DNA from: a bacterium
GTDB lineage: Bacteria; Sysuimicrobiota; Sysuimicrobiia; Sysuimicrobiales; Segetimicrobiaceae
Assembly (NCBI GenBank): GCA_035307765.1
Contig: DATGHU010000044.1
Span: 124,001 to 188,000 of the forward strand
DNA length: 64,000 bases
Direction: 5' to 3'
Made by a program: the position numbers and the translations under genes. The notes under the pieces were generated by a model. That model saw only the letters and a list, made by a program, of their open reading frames with translations. It ran no database searches and was not told the origin of the DNA. This document shows positions 44,856 to 53,368 of the stretch, piece by piece (the stretch's first letter is position 1; each line of letters starts with the position of its first letter).

Positions 44856-46056
44856 CGGGAACTCCCTCGACCGGTACCGGGACGTCGCTCCCCCGGGCTC
44901 GGTCGACGCGCTGTACCGGTTCGGCGAGCGGGTGCGGGGCAAGCAATTCGTGCACGTCAATTCGACCCGATACGGCGGCGGGGTGGCCGAGATGCTCCAC
45001 CGCCTCCTCCCGCTCCTGAACCAGCTGGGGGTGGAGACCCGGTGGGAAGTCCTCCAGGGCGACGAGGAGTTCTTCCGCATCACGAAGAGCTTCCACAACG
45101 CCTTCCAGGGGGACGAGCAGGCGATCTCCGCGGAGATGCTCGAGCACTACCTGGAGGCGAACCGGCGAAACGCTGCGCGGCTTGACCTGGACGGCGATCT
45201 CATCCTGATCCACGATCCTCAGCCGGCGGCGCTGATCGAACGCCGGGGGCGGGGCGCGTGGGTGTGGCGGTGCCACATCGACGCCTCGCACCCGCAGCGG
45301 CGCGTCTGGGCCTTCTTTCGCCCCCTCATCTCCCGGTACGACGCCGCGGTGTTCTCGCTGCCCCGGTTCGCCCAGCGCCTAGGGATCCCGCAGTATCTGA
45401 TCTACCCGAGCATCGATCCGCTCAGCGACAAGAATCGAGACCTCCCCGCGGAAGAGGTCCAGGCCGTGCTGGCCCGGTTGGGGATCCCCCAGGACAAGCC
45501 GATCCTGCTCCAGGTGTCCCGGTTCGACCGGTTCAAAGACCCGGTGGGGGTCGTTCAGGCCTACCGGTTGGTGAAGAAGCACGACGACTGCCGACTGGTG
45601 TTGGCGGGCGGTGGTGCGGTCGACGATCCCGAAGGCCCCAAGGTTCTCGCGGAGGTCCAAGCGACGGCGGCCGGCGATCCGGATGTCCACGTCCTCGTCC
45701 TGCCGGATAACGCCAACGTCGAGATCAACGCGCTCCAGCGCGCCGCCACGATTGTGCTCCAAAAGTCCACTCGCGAGGGGTTCGGGCTGACCGTCGCGGA
45801 GGCGATGTGGAAGGGGAAGCCGGTGATCGGCGGATTTGCCGGGGGGATCACCGTGCAGATCGTCTTCGGGACGACGGGATACACGGTGAACTCTCCGGAG
45901 GGTGCCGCGTTCCGGGTGCGCTACCTGCTGAACAATCCGCAGGTGGCCATGCGGATGGGAGAGAACGCGCGCGAGTACGTCCGGCGAAACTTCCTGATCA
46001 CCCGCCACCTCGCCGATCTTCTGGCGCTCCTGGCGCTGCGCACCCGGGCGGCGTGA
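44845..46056 (+). CDS. treT: Trehalose synthase TreT (GT4 glycosyltransferase)
   Basis: 403 residues. The TreT signature is clear: KQFVHVNSTRYGGGVAEMLH at the start, LDLDGDLILIHDPQPAALIE, RCHIDASHPQRRVWAFFRPL, then PILLQVSRFDRFKDPVGVVQ and TREGFGLTVAEAMWKGKPVI at the nucleotide-sugar site. It makes trehalose in one step from ADP- or UDP-glucose and glucose. It overlaps the DUF5752-like gene by 11 nt. Confidence 0.95.
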   Translation: MATDGNSLDRYRDVAPPGSVDALYRFGERVRGKQFVHVNSTRYGGGVAEMLHRLLPLLNQLGVETRWEVLQGDEEFFRITKSFHNAFQGDEQAISAEMLEHYLEANRRNAARLDLDGDLILIHDPQPAALIERRGRGAWVWRCHIDASHPQRRVWAFFRPLISRYDAAVFSLPRFAQRLGIPQYLIYPSIDPLSDKNRDLPAEEVQAVLARLGIPQDKPILLQVSRFDRFKDPVGVVQAYRLVKKHDDCRLVLAGGGAVDDPEGPKVLAEVQATAAGDPDVHVLVLPDNANVEINALQRAATIVLQKSTREGFGLTVAEAMWKGKPVIGGFAGGITVQIVFGTTGYTVNSPEGAAFRVRYLLNNPQVAMRMGENAREYVRRNFLITRHLADLLALLALRTRAA

Positions 46057-46065
46057 GGCCCGCCG

Positions 46066-46902
46066 CTAGCGCCGCGGGCGATCCTGCCGCGCCGCGGGCT
46101 TGCGCGCCCGAATGAACGCGCTCATCACCCGGCCGTCGATGCGCGGTGCATGGGCTTCGACATCAACCCCGCAGCCGGAAAGGAATTCGCGCGCGTCGTC
46201 CACGCGGTAGACGCGGGTGGGCTCCACGCCAATCGCCTCAAACCCCGCCCGCCCCAGCTTTTCGGCGTACTCGCGCACCTCCAGCGCCCCCGCGACGCAG
46301 CCCACCCACAGTTCCATGCTGCGCCGGAGGTCGTCCGGCATCTCCCCCTGGATCACGACGTCCGACACGGCGAGGCGCCCGCCGGGCCTGAGGACGCGGA
46401 AAGCTTCGGCAAAGACCCGGTCCTTCTCGCCGGAGAGATTGATCACGCAGTTCGAGATGATGACATCGACCGAGTCATCGGGCAGGGGGATGCGCTCGAT
46501 CTCGCCCATCAGGAATTCGGCGTTGCGAACTCCCGCCCGGTGCTGATTGGCCCGCGCCAGGGCCAGCATTTCCTCGGTTATGTCAAGCCCGTAGGCCTTT
46601 CCGGTGGGCCCGACGCGTTTGGCGGAGAGGAGGACGTCAATCCCACCCCCCGATCCCAAATCGAGCACCGTTTCTCCCGGGTGCAGGTGGGCCAGCGCCG
46701 TGGGGTTCCCGCATCCCAGGGAGGCCCGAAGGGCTTCCGGCGGCACCTCGGCGACCTGTTCCTGATCATACAGGTTCGCCGTCACGGGATCGCCGGCGCC
46801 GGAGGGCCCGCAGCAGGCGCTCGCGCAGCACCCGCCCCCACCGCCGGCGACGCGGATCGCCGCCCGCGCGTATTTGTCCCGGATCGCGTCCTTGAGCTCC
46901 AT
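46066..46902 (-). CDS. arsM: Arsenite methyltransferase ArsM
   Basis: 278 residues. The SAM-binding fold has [19 protein letters not shown] and [20 protein letters not shown], a typical ArsM block. Cysteines for arsenite are at [11 protein letters not shown] near the start, SNCVINLS and GCVAGAL. The N-terminal [13 protein letters not shown] insertion is known in this family. It methylates As(III), making volatile or less harmful forms. It follows arsR by 30 nt on the same transcript. Confidence 0.94.
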   Translation of the reverse strand: MELKDAIRDKYARAAIRVAGGGGGCCASACCGPSGAGDPVTANLYDQEQVAEVPPEALRASLGCGNPTALAHLHPGETVLDLGSGGGIDVLLSAKRVGPTGKAYGLDITEEMLALARANQHRAGVRNAEFLMGEIERIPLPDDSVDVIISNCVINLSGEKDRVFAEAFRVLRPGGRLAVSDVVIQGEMPDDLRRSMELWVGCVAGALEVREYAEKLGRAGFEAIGVEPTRVYRVDDAREFLSGCGVDVEAHAPRIDGRVMSAFIRARKPAARQDRPRR

Positions 46903-46932
46903 CGATCTTGCCTCCCCCAGGGCCTAGTCCCG

Positions 46933-47319
46933 TCACACCGGCGTCCCCACCCACGCGACGGGGCGGGGATTGACGGCTTGGTTCCGGGTGCAACACTCCG
47001 CGTAGAGGAACCCCAACAGCTCACGTAGCGAGCCGGTGTGCGCGGCGTACCACAGGTAGGTGCCCTCGCGCCGGACGGTGACCAACTGCTCATGGCGGAG
47101 TTTCTCCAGGTGATGGGAGAGTGTGGAGTTCGGGATATCCAGCGCAGCCTGGATCTCCCCGACCACCAAGCCGCCGGGGTGGGCCGACAACAGCAGCCGC
47201 ATGATGCGCAGCCGCGCTTCCGTCCCCATCGCGGCGAACATGTCGGCATAGCGGATGAGATCCCCGGGGTCGGGTTGCCGCGGCATCGCCTGAGGGTCCC
47301 CGCGCGGTCGCCGGTCCAT
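46933..47319 (-). CDS. arsR: ArsR-family metalloregulator
   Basis: 128 residues from ATG 47319, with a shorter start at 47286. The winged helix reads EARLRIMRLLLSAHPGGLVV, then EIQAALDIPNSTLSHHLEKL and REGTYLWYAA. The usual helix-3 ELCVCDL site is absent (GEIQAALDI), and the only cysteine pair is YAECCTRN near the C-terminus, which may bind arsenite as in other ArsR types. It would repress itself and arsM until As(III) binds. Confidence 0.92.
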   Translation of the reverse strand: MDRRPRGDPQAMPRQPDPGDLIRYADMFAAMGTEARLRIMRLLLSAHPGGLVVGEIQAALDIPNSTLSHHLEKLRHEQLVTVRREGTYLWYAAHTGSLRELLGFLYAECCTRNQAVNPRPVAWVGTPV

Positions 47320-47349
47320 ATTTCCATAATAGCGGAAATAAGAAATATG
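47317..47349. promoter_or_regulatory. Palindromic arsR operator
   Basis: CATATTTC (47317-47324) and GAAATATG (47342-47349) are perfect inverted arms, with ATTTCC/GGAAAT (47320-47325, 47334-47339) nested inside. The palindrome covers the space between and including the -10, so repressor binding would block the promoter. Confidence 0.75.
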
Positions 47350-47353
47350 TCAA
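47326..47353 (-). promoter_or_regulatory. arsR promoter, apparently leaderless
   Basis: Minus-strand TTGACA (47348-47353) and TATTAT (47326-47331) are 16 nt apart. The arsR ATG (47319) begins 6 nt after the -10, where transcription itself should start. Confidence 0.75.
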
Positions 47354-47379
47354 GCCGCGCTCTGAGCGCGGCGCCGAAA

Positions 47380-47805
47380 TTATCGGGAGAGGGAATCGCG
47401 CCCGACGGAGAACCGCCCGCCGCCGGCGAGGGCGAGCGCGAGGGCGACGGTGAGCAGCGTGAGCTCGAGCGCGAATCCGCCGACAAACCCCAGCGGCCAG
47501 ACCACCTTGGCGATGGCGGTCGTCATCTCCACCACGAGCAGCACGCCGACCAGCCGGGTGCCCAGTCCCAGGAGGAGCAGGATGGCTCCCCCGGACTCGA
47601 GCGTGGCGACGGCGCGCCCGGTCACGCCGGGGAACGGCAGGTGCGCGGTCATCAGGATCGCCTCGAACCGGCCCATGCCGCCGGCCCATTTCGCGTATCC
47701 GTAGGCGCCAAAGACCGCGGCCAGGATCACCCGCAGCAGGAGCAGTGCGAGGTCGATCCTGGCCGCGCTTCCGGAGCTCAGACGCGCCGGGTGGGGCTCA
47801 GTCAC
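47380..47805 (-). CDS. DoxX family membrane protein
   Basis: 141 residues with four membrane helices and the DoxX pattern ALLLLRVILAAVFGAYGYAK, then GAILLLLGLGTRLVGVLLVV. The family is linked to redox and thiol homeostasis in some bacteria; here the role is unknown. It overlaps the end of the TPR gene by 8 nt. Confidence 0.85.
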   Translation of the reverse strand: MTEPHPARLSSGSAARIDLALLLLRVILAAVFGAYGYAKWAGGMGRFEAILMTAHLPFPGVTGRAVATLESGGAILLLLGLGTRLVGVLLVVEMTTAIAKVVWPLGFVGGFALELTLLTVALALALAGGGRFSVGRDSLSR

Positions 47806-48292
47806 TGTCCCCCAAATCGGGATCGTTCGCCTGGATCGCCTTGAGCAGATCCGCCGCCATCTTGGAATCCAGGCGCTTCACGATCTCATACTCGCGCATC
47901 GCGGCATCTTTGTTGCCCACCGCCAAGTAGGTCCGCGCCAGGTACTCGTGCGCGTTCGGGAAATCCGGCTTCAGGCCGACAGCCTGTTGGTAAGCGACGA
48001 GGGCTTTGCTGTACTGCGTGGTCTTGCGATAGGCGTGCGCCAGGTTGGTCCACGCCTCGACGTACTTCGGGTCGATGCCCACAGCCTGCTGGTAGGCGGC
48101 AATGGCCAGGTCCCACTTCTGCTCCTTCGAGTAGCCCTCCCCCTGATCGAAGAGGGCCTTCGCCTGGGGGTTGACCTGGGTGGCCTGGTTCGACGATGTG
48201 CCGGGGCCGCCGGCGTCGTGCGCCGATACCCCTCCCGCCGCCAGAGAGACGACGAGCAAACTGCCTGCGAGCGCGTGCATCGCTGCTCTCAC
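47798..48292 (-). CDS. Secreted TPR-repeat protein
   Basis: 164 residues with a signal peptide (ALAGSLLVVSLAAGGVSA) and three TPR units (WDLAIAAYQQAVGIDPKYVE; YSKALVAYQQAVGLKPDFPN; EYLARTYLAVGNKDAAMREY). It is exported, so it probably scaffolds other extracytoplasmic proteins. Starts at GTG 48292 or ATG 48280 are both possible. It resembles the TPR protein at 11737 in repeat type but is secreted rather than tail-anchored. Confidence 0.82.
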   Translation of the reverse strand: MRAAMHALAGSLLVVSLAAGGVSAHDAGGPGTSSNQATQVNPQAKALFDQGEGYSKEQKWDLAIAAYQQAVGIDPKYVEAWTNLAHAYRKTTQYSKALVAYQQAVGLKPDFPNAHEYLARTYLAVGNKDAAMREYEIVKRLDSKMAADLLKAIQANDPDLGDSD

Positions 48293-48391
48293 TATTGCAC
48301 CTCACGGGTGTTCGGGTTCGCCAGGCGGCGGTCGATCGCCGGTGACCCTCCCACTGTGCCCGAAGACTGTCACAAGCCGATCACGGGTCGA

Positions 48392-49699
48392 TCACAAGTG
48401 GCCCGCATCGGCGCACACCTCGGCCAGCGCCTCGGCGGCGGCCTCCACCGTCCGCGCGACGTGCGCGGTGGAATGGGCGGCGCAGAGGTACCATCGGCCC
48501 CCGGGGATGGGGCGCACCCCCCGGCGTACCATCGCCTCGGCGAAGCGGGCGTACTTCGAAGCCCCCTCGCTGCGCGCCGCACGCGGCTCGTCGATCGAGG
48601 GCCGGTCGCTCATCCACACGTGGAAGACGGACCCCATCCCCTGAACGAGGACCGGCACCCCGGCCGCCGCTCCCGCCTGCCGGAGCCCCGCCATCAACGC
48701 GTGCCCGGTTCCGGTGATCTGCTCGTACACGGCGCCCCCGTCGGCGGCGAGGACCTGGAGCGTGGCGCGCGCCGCGGCCATCGCCGGGAGGTTGCCGTTG
48801 TACGTCCCACCGTGCAGCACCGCGCCGGTGCCGACTTGTTCCATGAGATCTCGACGCCCGCCGACCACGCTCAGCGGGAACCCGTTCGCCACCGCCTTGC
48901 CGAGGACCGTGAGATCGGGCCGGACCCCGAGCAGTGACTGCGCCCCGCCGAGGGCGACCCGAAATCCGGTGATCACCTCGTCGAAGATCAGCACCGCGCC
49001 TTCGCGGTCGCACCACGCACGGATCGCCTCGACGTAGCCCGGCTTCGGCGGGATCACCCCCGTATTGCACAGGATCGGCTCGAGGATCACCGCGGCGATC
49101 TGCCCGCGGTACCGCTGGGCGGCCCCCGCGAGCGCCTCGGGGTCGTTCCAGGGGAGGACGGCGACGTCCGCGAGCGCGGAGGCGGGCTGCCCCCGGGTCC
49201 CCGGGACGGCCGGCGCCGCCGGCGGCTCGTGGGGCTGCTCTCCGATATAGATCGTGTCCAGCCAGCCGTGATAGTGCCCCTCGAACCGGGCGACCGTCCG
49301 CCGCCCGGTGGCGGCCCGGGCGATGCGCAGCGCGGCGTGAACCGCCTCGGAGCCCGAGGAGCAGAACCGCATGACCTCCACGGACGGGACGGCCGCGGCG
49401 ATGCGCTCCGCCACTTCGATCTCCAGCGGGTGCGACCCCCCAAAGACCAGCCCCTGATCGAGGACCGCGGTGATCGCCTGCGTGACCCGGGGGTCGGCGT
49501 GGCCGAGGATGATCGGTCCCATCCCGCAGACGTAGTCGATATACGACCGCCCGTCGACATCTTCCAGCGTCGCCCCCCGGCCGCGGATGAAAAAGAGCGG
49601 GGTGGGGCGCTCCGCGAGGCGGATGTTGCTGTTCACGCCTCCCGACAGCACCCGGCGGGCGCGCTGCAGGTACTCCGCGGATGTGCGGCTCTCCCCCAT
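48392..49699 (-). CDS. Glutamate-1-semialdehyde aminomutase-like class III aminotransferase
   Basis: 435 residues from ATG 49699, with GGAGCG upstream. The PLP lysine is in VLGKAVANGFPLSVVGG, the PLP-Asp in LIFDEVITGFR and the phosphate site in FCSSGSEAVHAALRIARA. It resembles HemL, but GSA-aminomutases usually have a tighter C-terminus; many such paralogues are amino-acid transaminases. With no other heme genes in the window, HemL is not assured. Confidence 0.85.
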   Translation of the reverse strand: MGESRTSAEYLQRARRVLSGGVNSNIRLAERPTPLFFIRGRGATLEDVDGRSYIDYVCGMGPIILGHADPRVTQAITAVLDQGLVFGGSHPLEIEVAERIAAAVPSVEVMRFCSSGSEAVHAALRIARAATGRRTVARFEGHYHGWLDTIYIGEQPHEPPAAPAVPGTRGQPASALADVAVLPWNDPEALAGAAQRYRGQIAAVILEPILCNTGVIPPKPGYVEAIRAWCDREGAVLIFDEVITGFRVALGGAQSLLGVRPDLTVLGKAVANGFPLSVVGGRRDLMEQVGTGAVLHGGTYNGNLPAMAAARATLQVLAADGGAVYEQITGTGHALMAGLRQAGAAAGVPVLVQGMGSVFHVWMSDRPSIDEPRAARSEGASKYARFAEAMVRRGVRPIPGGRWYLCAAHSTAHVARTVEAAAEALAEVCADAGHL

Positions 49700-49859
49700 C
49701 AGGACGCTCCGTGATGTGTCGTCATCGCCCCTATCATACCCGGGGGGCCTCAAGCCGTCACGCGCCTCGGGCCGGCCCGCGCGCCGAGTGTGATTTGCCA
49801 TCGCCAGAGAGTATGATTGGGTGTCAGGACGTCGATCACCCAGGCGGAGGGGGGACGGG

Positions 49860-50465
49860 ATGCGCGCGAGATGTCGCGGGCTGCTGGTCATCGCAGGAGT
49901 GGTCTTCCTCGCGGCGGGGACGGGCGCCGTTCCCGGCTTCGCCGCTCCCGCGCTCCAAGGCGACCCTCAGGCCGTCGCCGAGGTTCAGGCGGCGTTTCAG
50001 AAATTCGCCGCGGCGCCGAGCTGGCGGGCGCGCATCGCGTTGGCGGGAGGCCAGACGCAGACGATGGAATTTGTGGCCCCCGACCGATTCCATATGCTCT
50101 TGGCGGGGACCACATCCTCGGAGATGTTCATCGTCGGCCACAACTCATGGATGCGGATGCAAGGCAAATGCCAGAAGCTGCCGGGGTCGCCGCCCTTCGC
50201 CAATCCGCGCGAGATGATGGGCGGCGGGAGCGACGCCAGGATCGCCGTCACCAAGGGCGGGGTCGAGACGGTGGAAGGCACCCCCACGCAGACCTACTTG
50301 ATGACCATCGACACCAAAGGGCAGCAACTCCAGGAGAAGCTCTACGTCGCCACCGGGACCGGGTTGCCGCGCCGGATCGAAACCCGACCGGCCGGCGGAG
50401 GGGGCACCACGATCGACTACATGGATTACGGGGCGGCAATCACGATCGCCGATCCGCCCTGCTAG
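49860..50465 (+). CDS. Secreted protein, LolA/DUF-like beta sheet
   Basis: 201 residues from ATG 49860 after GGAGGGGGG; the longer frame is only a leader. Signal peptide LLVIAGVVFLAAGTGAVPG. The mature domain has long strands with an internal TQTMEFVAPDRFHMLLA and TQTYLMTIDTKGQQLQEKLY, then PRRIETRPAGGGGTTIDYMD, the pattern of LolA-like lipid carriers or related outer-layer proteins. One cysteine near CQKLPG and one at the end could form a disulfide. Function unknown. Confidence 0.8.
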   Translation: MRARCRGLLVIAGVVFLAAGTGAVPGFAAPALQGDPQAVAEVQAAFQKFAAAPSWRARIALAGGQTQTMEFVAPDRFHMLLAGTTSSEMFIVGHNSWMRMQGKCQKLPGSPPFANPREMMGGGSDARIAVTKGGVETVEGTPTQTYLMTIDTKGQQLQEKLYVATGTGLPRRIETRPAGGGGTTIDYMDYGAAITIADPPC

Positions 50466-50478
50466 CGGCCTGCGGGGC

Positions 50479-51198
50479 TCACGGGGCCGAGCGCGGTAGA
50501 TCCCACGCCGCCGCACCGGCGAGGACGACCACCGGCAGGACGACCGACCAAAACCCCCAGCGCTGCTGCGAAAACCCGCCGACCAGCGCCCCCGCGACGT
50601 AGGCCGCCCAGACCCCGGTGAGCAGCGGCAACGCCCTCGCGGTCGGGCGGGGGGCCTCCGGGGCGAGCCGAGACCGGCGTTCGCGCCGGGCCAGGATCTC
50701 CGAGACCGTGTCCACGGCCAGGCTGGTCAGCGTTCCGGTGACGTAGGTCGTAGAGATCCGCTGCTCACCCACCCGGCGTACCGCAGCGCTCTGCGCGCCC
50801 ATCGCCGCGCTGAGCAGCGCGATCAACGGAAGGGCGGTGGGGACGGGGATGACGCTCCCGGGATGGGGGTGCCGGAGGGGGACCCACACGGCCAGCCCCA
50901 GGAGCAGGCAGGCGCCCTCCACACCGAACACGCTCCCCAACCGCCGCCGCCCGTGCAGGAGCAGCGAACCCCCGGCCGCTCCGGCCACGAACGCGGCGAT
51001 GGCGAGCAGCGCGCGCGCCACCCCCAGCCAGTGACCCTGCCCGATGGCGATCCCGAGGAGGACGGTGTTGCCGGTCATGTTGGCGGTGAAGATGCCGAGG
51101 GCGAGATAGCTGATCGCGTCGAGGTAGCCGGCCGACCCGCCGAGGAGCAGCGCCAGACGGCGCCGGGGGACTGCGGGCGGGGTGCCGTCGATGCGCAC
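50479..51198 (-). CDS. DUF1275 (YoaK) family membrane protein
   Basis: 239 residues, six to seven membrane helices, with the family motifs GYLDAISYLALGIFTANMTG and GAQSAAVRRVGEQRISTTYV followed by TGTLTSLAVD. Function unsettled. It lies 21 nt after the glucanotransferase gene. Confidence 0.92.
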   Translation of the reverse strand: MRIDGTPPAVPRRRLALLLGGSAGYLDAISYLALGIFTANMTGNTVLLGIAIGQGHWLGVARALLAIAAFVAGAAGGSLLLHGRRRLGSVFGVEGACLLLGLAVWVPLRHPHPGSVIPVPTALPLIALLSAAMGAQSAAVRRVGEQRISTTYVTGTLTSLAVDTVSEILARRERRSRLAPEAPRPTARALPLLTGVWAAYVAGALVGGFSQQRWGFWSVVLPVVVLAGAAAWDLPRSAP

Positions 51199-51219
51199 GG
51201 CGATCCTCCGGGCGTGCGC

Positions 51220-53361
51220 CTACCGCGGCGCGACCGCGATCGTGCACCGGGTCGCGTGCGCCGTATCGCCGCCCGGCGGCAGCTCGACCGATCGACAGAT
51301 CAGCAGCACGGCGCCCTGAAAGTTCCGCTCGTACCCGCCCTCGGAGTTTGAGATCGTGAACAGCGGAAGCGTCCAGATCGCCGCGGGCCCGCCGAGGTCG
51401 AAGCCGAGCCTCAGCCCCGACCACGCCTCTTCCACCGTCACCCGCGCGGTCGGTGGGAGCGTGCCGAGGTCGTGCAGGGAGGACCGCACCCCGGCCGCCT
51501 CGACCCACACGTCGTCCGGCCCCCCGAACACCCCGATCCCCCATTCCTCAATCGCCACCGCGCGCAGGGGGGCCGGGCCCTCCCACCGCAGCCGCGTGGT
51601 GTGGAGCAGCCCGTGCAGGCCCGGCTGCGCCTCGACCGTGCGGTCCACCACGACCCGTCCCCCGGCCGTGCCCCCCTCCCGGTGCAGGCGGACGGAGGCG
51701 CGCGCGTCCGTGAGGTCGAGGTCCCAGGTGTAGGCCCCATCGGCGAGGTCTGCCAGGTCATCCTCCTCACCGCGCCAGCACTGCTCCGGCGTGGTCCCTT
51801 CCGGGACCAGGCGCATCCGCAGGCTCGGGCGGCGGGTGCGATCGTAGATCAGGAATCGTTCCAGGCCCGGCTCCTTGACCCGCACCGCCGCGGTGTGAAT
51901 CGTTTCGGGTTCCCCCGTCACCGCCTGCGCGGCGCCGGTTTCGACCGCGCGGAGGAGGTCCGCGTGGTAGCGCTCGCGGCGGCGGGTGAGTACGTTCCCA
52001 AGATGGCGGGGTGCGGGCCGGTAGTCCCACTCCACCACGCTCCCGCCGCGCCCCGGATCGACGGTCAGCACCAGCACGTCGGTCGCCAGCCGCACTTCGG
52101 TCCGGCCGTCCCCGTTCAGGTCGGCGGCATCGCCGATCGCATGCGCCCCGGGATGTCGGGCCGCCTCCGCCGCAGCTTCGGCGGCGACGAGATGACTGAA
52201 GGCGGCGCCGCGGATGTGCGGGAGGTAGACCCCCCCGAAGACCCCGTGCCAGTACGGGCAGTTGCACTCCCCCGCCCAGAGGTCCTCGAGCGCCCGGGCC
52301 CGGGCGTCGCCGGGCGGCATCGCGGCGACCTTTTCCCCGGCTCGGAGCGCGAGGTGGTGCAGCGTATTGACCTCCGCGTATTTCACGAGGAAGTGCCGCC
52401 AGAACCCCCCGCGGATGAACGGGAGCACCTCCGCCCACGGGCTGCCTTCGAGCTGGCGCTTGAGGTGCGACAGACGCTCGGCTCGATCCGCGGGCAGCGC
52501 CCACTCCGCCATCTCATCGTAGGTGGCGGCGGGAAGGTAGATCCGCCCCGCGGGCTCGCGCGACCGACGGTACTCGCCGGGAGGGACGACCTCGATCCAC
52601 GGCGTCGCCTCGAGCGCCGCGAAGAACCGGTCGATCCAGCCGTGCTCCCAACAGTGCGCGTAGGTCCCCGGCCAGAGGCCGAATTTCTCGCCGTCGTCCC
52701 CCATCACCGCGAGATCGAGCGCGGCCGAGCGGCCGTCGGTGCGGACATCACTGTCGGCAAGCGTTCGGAGGTAGGCGATGACGTCTTCGACCGGCGCCCA
52801 CGGGACGAGGTATCGAAGGCGCTTCAAGCTCGGGAAGATGGCGAGCGGGACGCCGGCCTCTTCGGTCATGTAGTACCCCAGCAACTGGGGCTCGTCGAGG
52901 CCGACGGCGTGAAAATGTGTGTCGTCCACGATCGTGTACCGGACCCCCGCCTCGCCGAGCGGCCGGGCCAGGTGCGGTTCCCACACCCGCTCGGCCAGCC
53001 AGAGGCCATCGGCCGCGGTCCCAAACTCCGCGGCGATCTCGCGCGTGAGCTTCTCAATTTGGCCGCGCTTGTCCGCGTCCGGAATGATGGCGAGGATCGG
53101 TTCGTAGTACCCGCCCGTCATGACCTCCACCTGCCCGCGCCCCGCCAGCCCGTGAATCCGGTCGAGGAGCTCTGGGCGGTGCGGCCGCAGCCAGTCGAGG
53201 AGGGGGCCGGAGTAGTGGAGGGCCAGGCGGATCGTGGGGTGACGTTCGAGCGCCGCGATCATCGGCGCGTACGCGCGGTCCGCGGCGTCGGCGAAGACGT
53301 AATCGAAGTTGCCGACCGGCTGGTGGTTGTGGATCGCGAGCGACAGAACGACCGGATGCAT
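51220..53361 (-). CDS. GH57 4-alpha-glucanotransferase/alpha-amylase
   Basis: 713 residues from ATG 53361. The GH57 start LSLAIHNHQPVGNFDYVFAD, nucleophile Glu in LWLAERVWEPHLARPLG and acid Asp in MGDDGEKFGLWPG are all present; the C-terminal half is the beta-rich DUF1925/1926 region of this enzyme group. It acts on maltodextrin or glycogen-like chains, usually in the cytoplasm (no signal peptide seen). It ends 21 nt before DUF1275 and starts 7 nt after the exporter. Confidence 0.93.
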   Translation of the reverse strand: MHPVVLSLAIHNHQPVGNFDYVFADAADRAYAPMIAALERHPTIRLALHYSGPLLDWLRPHRPELLDRIHGLAGRGQVEVMTGGYYEPILAIIPDADKRGQIEKLTREIAAEFGTAADGLWLAERVWEPHLARPLGEAGVRYTIVDDTHFHAVGLDEPQLLGYYMTEEAGVPLAIFPSLKRLRYLVPWAPVEDVIAYLRTLADSDVRTDGRSAALDLAVMGDDGEKFGLWPGTYAHCWEHGWIDRFFAALEATPWIEVVPPGEYRRSREPAGRIYLPAATYDEMAEWALPADRAERLSHLKRQLEGSPWAEVLPFIRGGFWRHFLVKYAEVNTLHHLALRAGEKVAAMPPGDARARALEDLWAGECNCPYWHGVFGGVYLPHIRGAAFSHLVAAEAAAEAARHPGAHAIGDAADLNGDGRTEVRLATDVLVLTVDPGRGGSVVEWDYRPAPRHLGNVLTRRRERYHADLLRAVETGAAQAVTGEPETIHTAAVRVKEPGLERFLIYDRTRRPSLRMRLVPEGTTPEQCWRGEEDDLADLADGAYTWDLDLTDARASVRLHREGGTAGGRVVVDRTVEAQPGLHGLLHTTRLRWEGPAPLRAVAIEEWGIGVFGGPDDVWVEAAGVRSSLHDLGTLPPTARVTVEEAWSGLRLGFDLGGPAAIWTLPLFTISNSEGGYERNFQGAVLLICRSVELPPGGDTAHATRCTIAVAPR

Positions 53362-53368
53362 GACGCGG

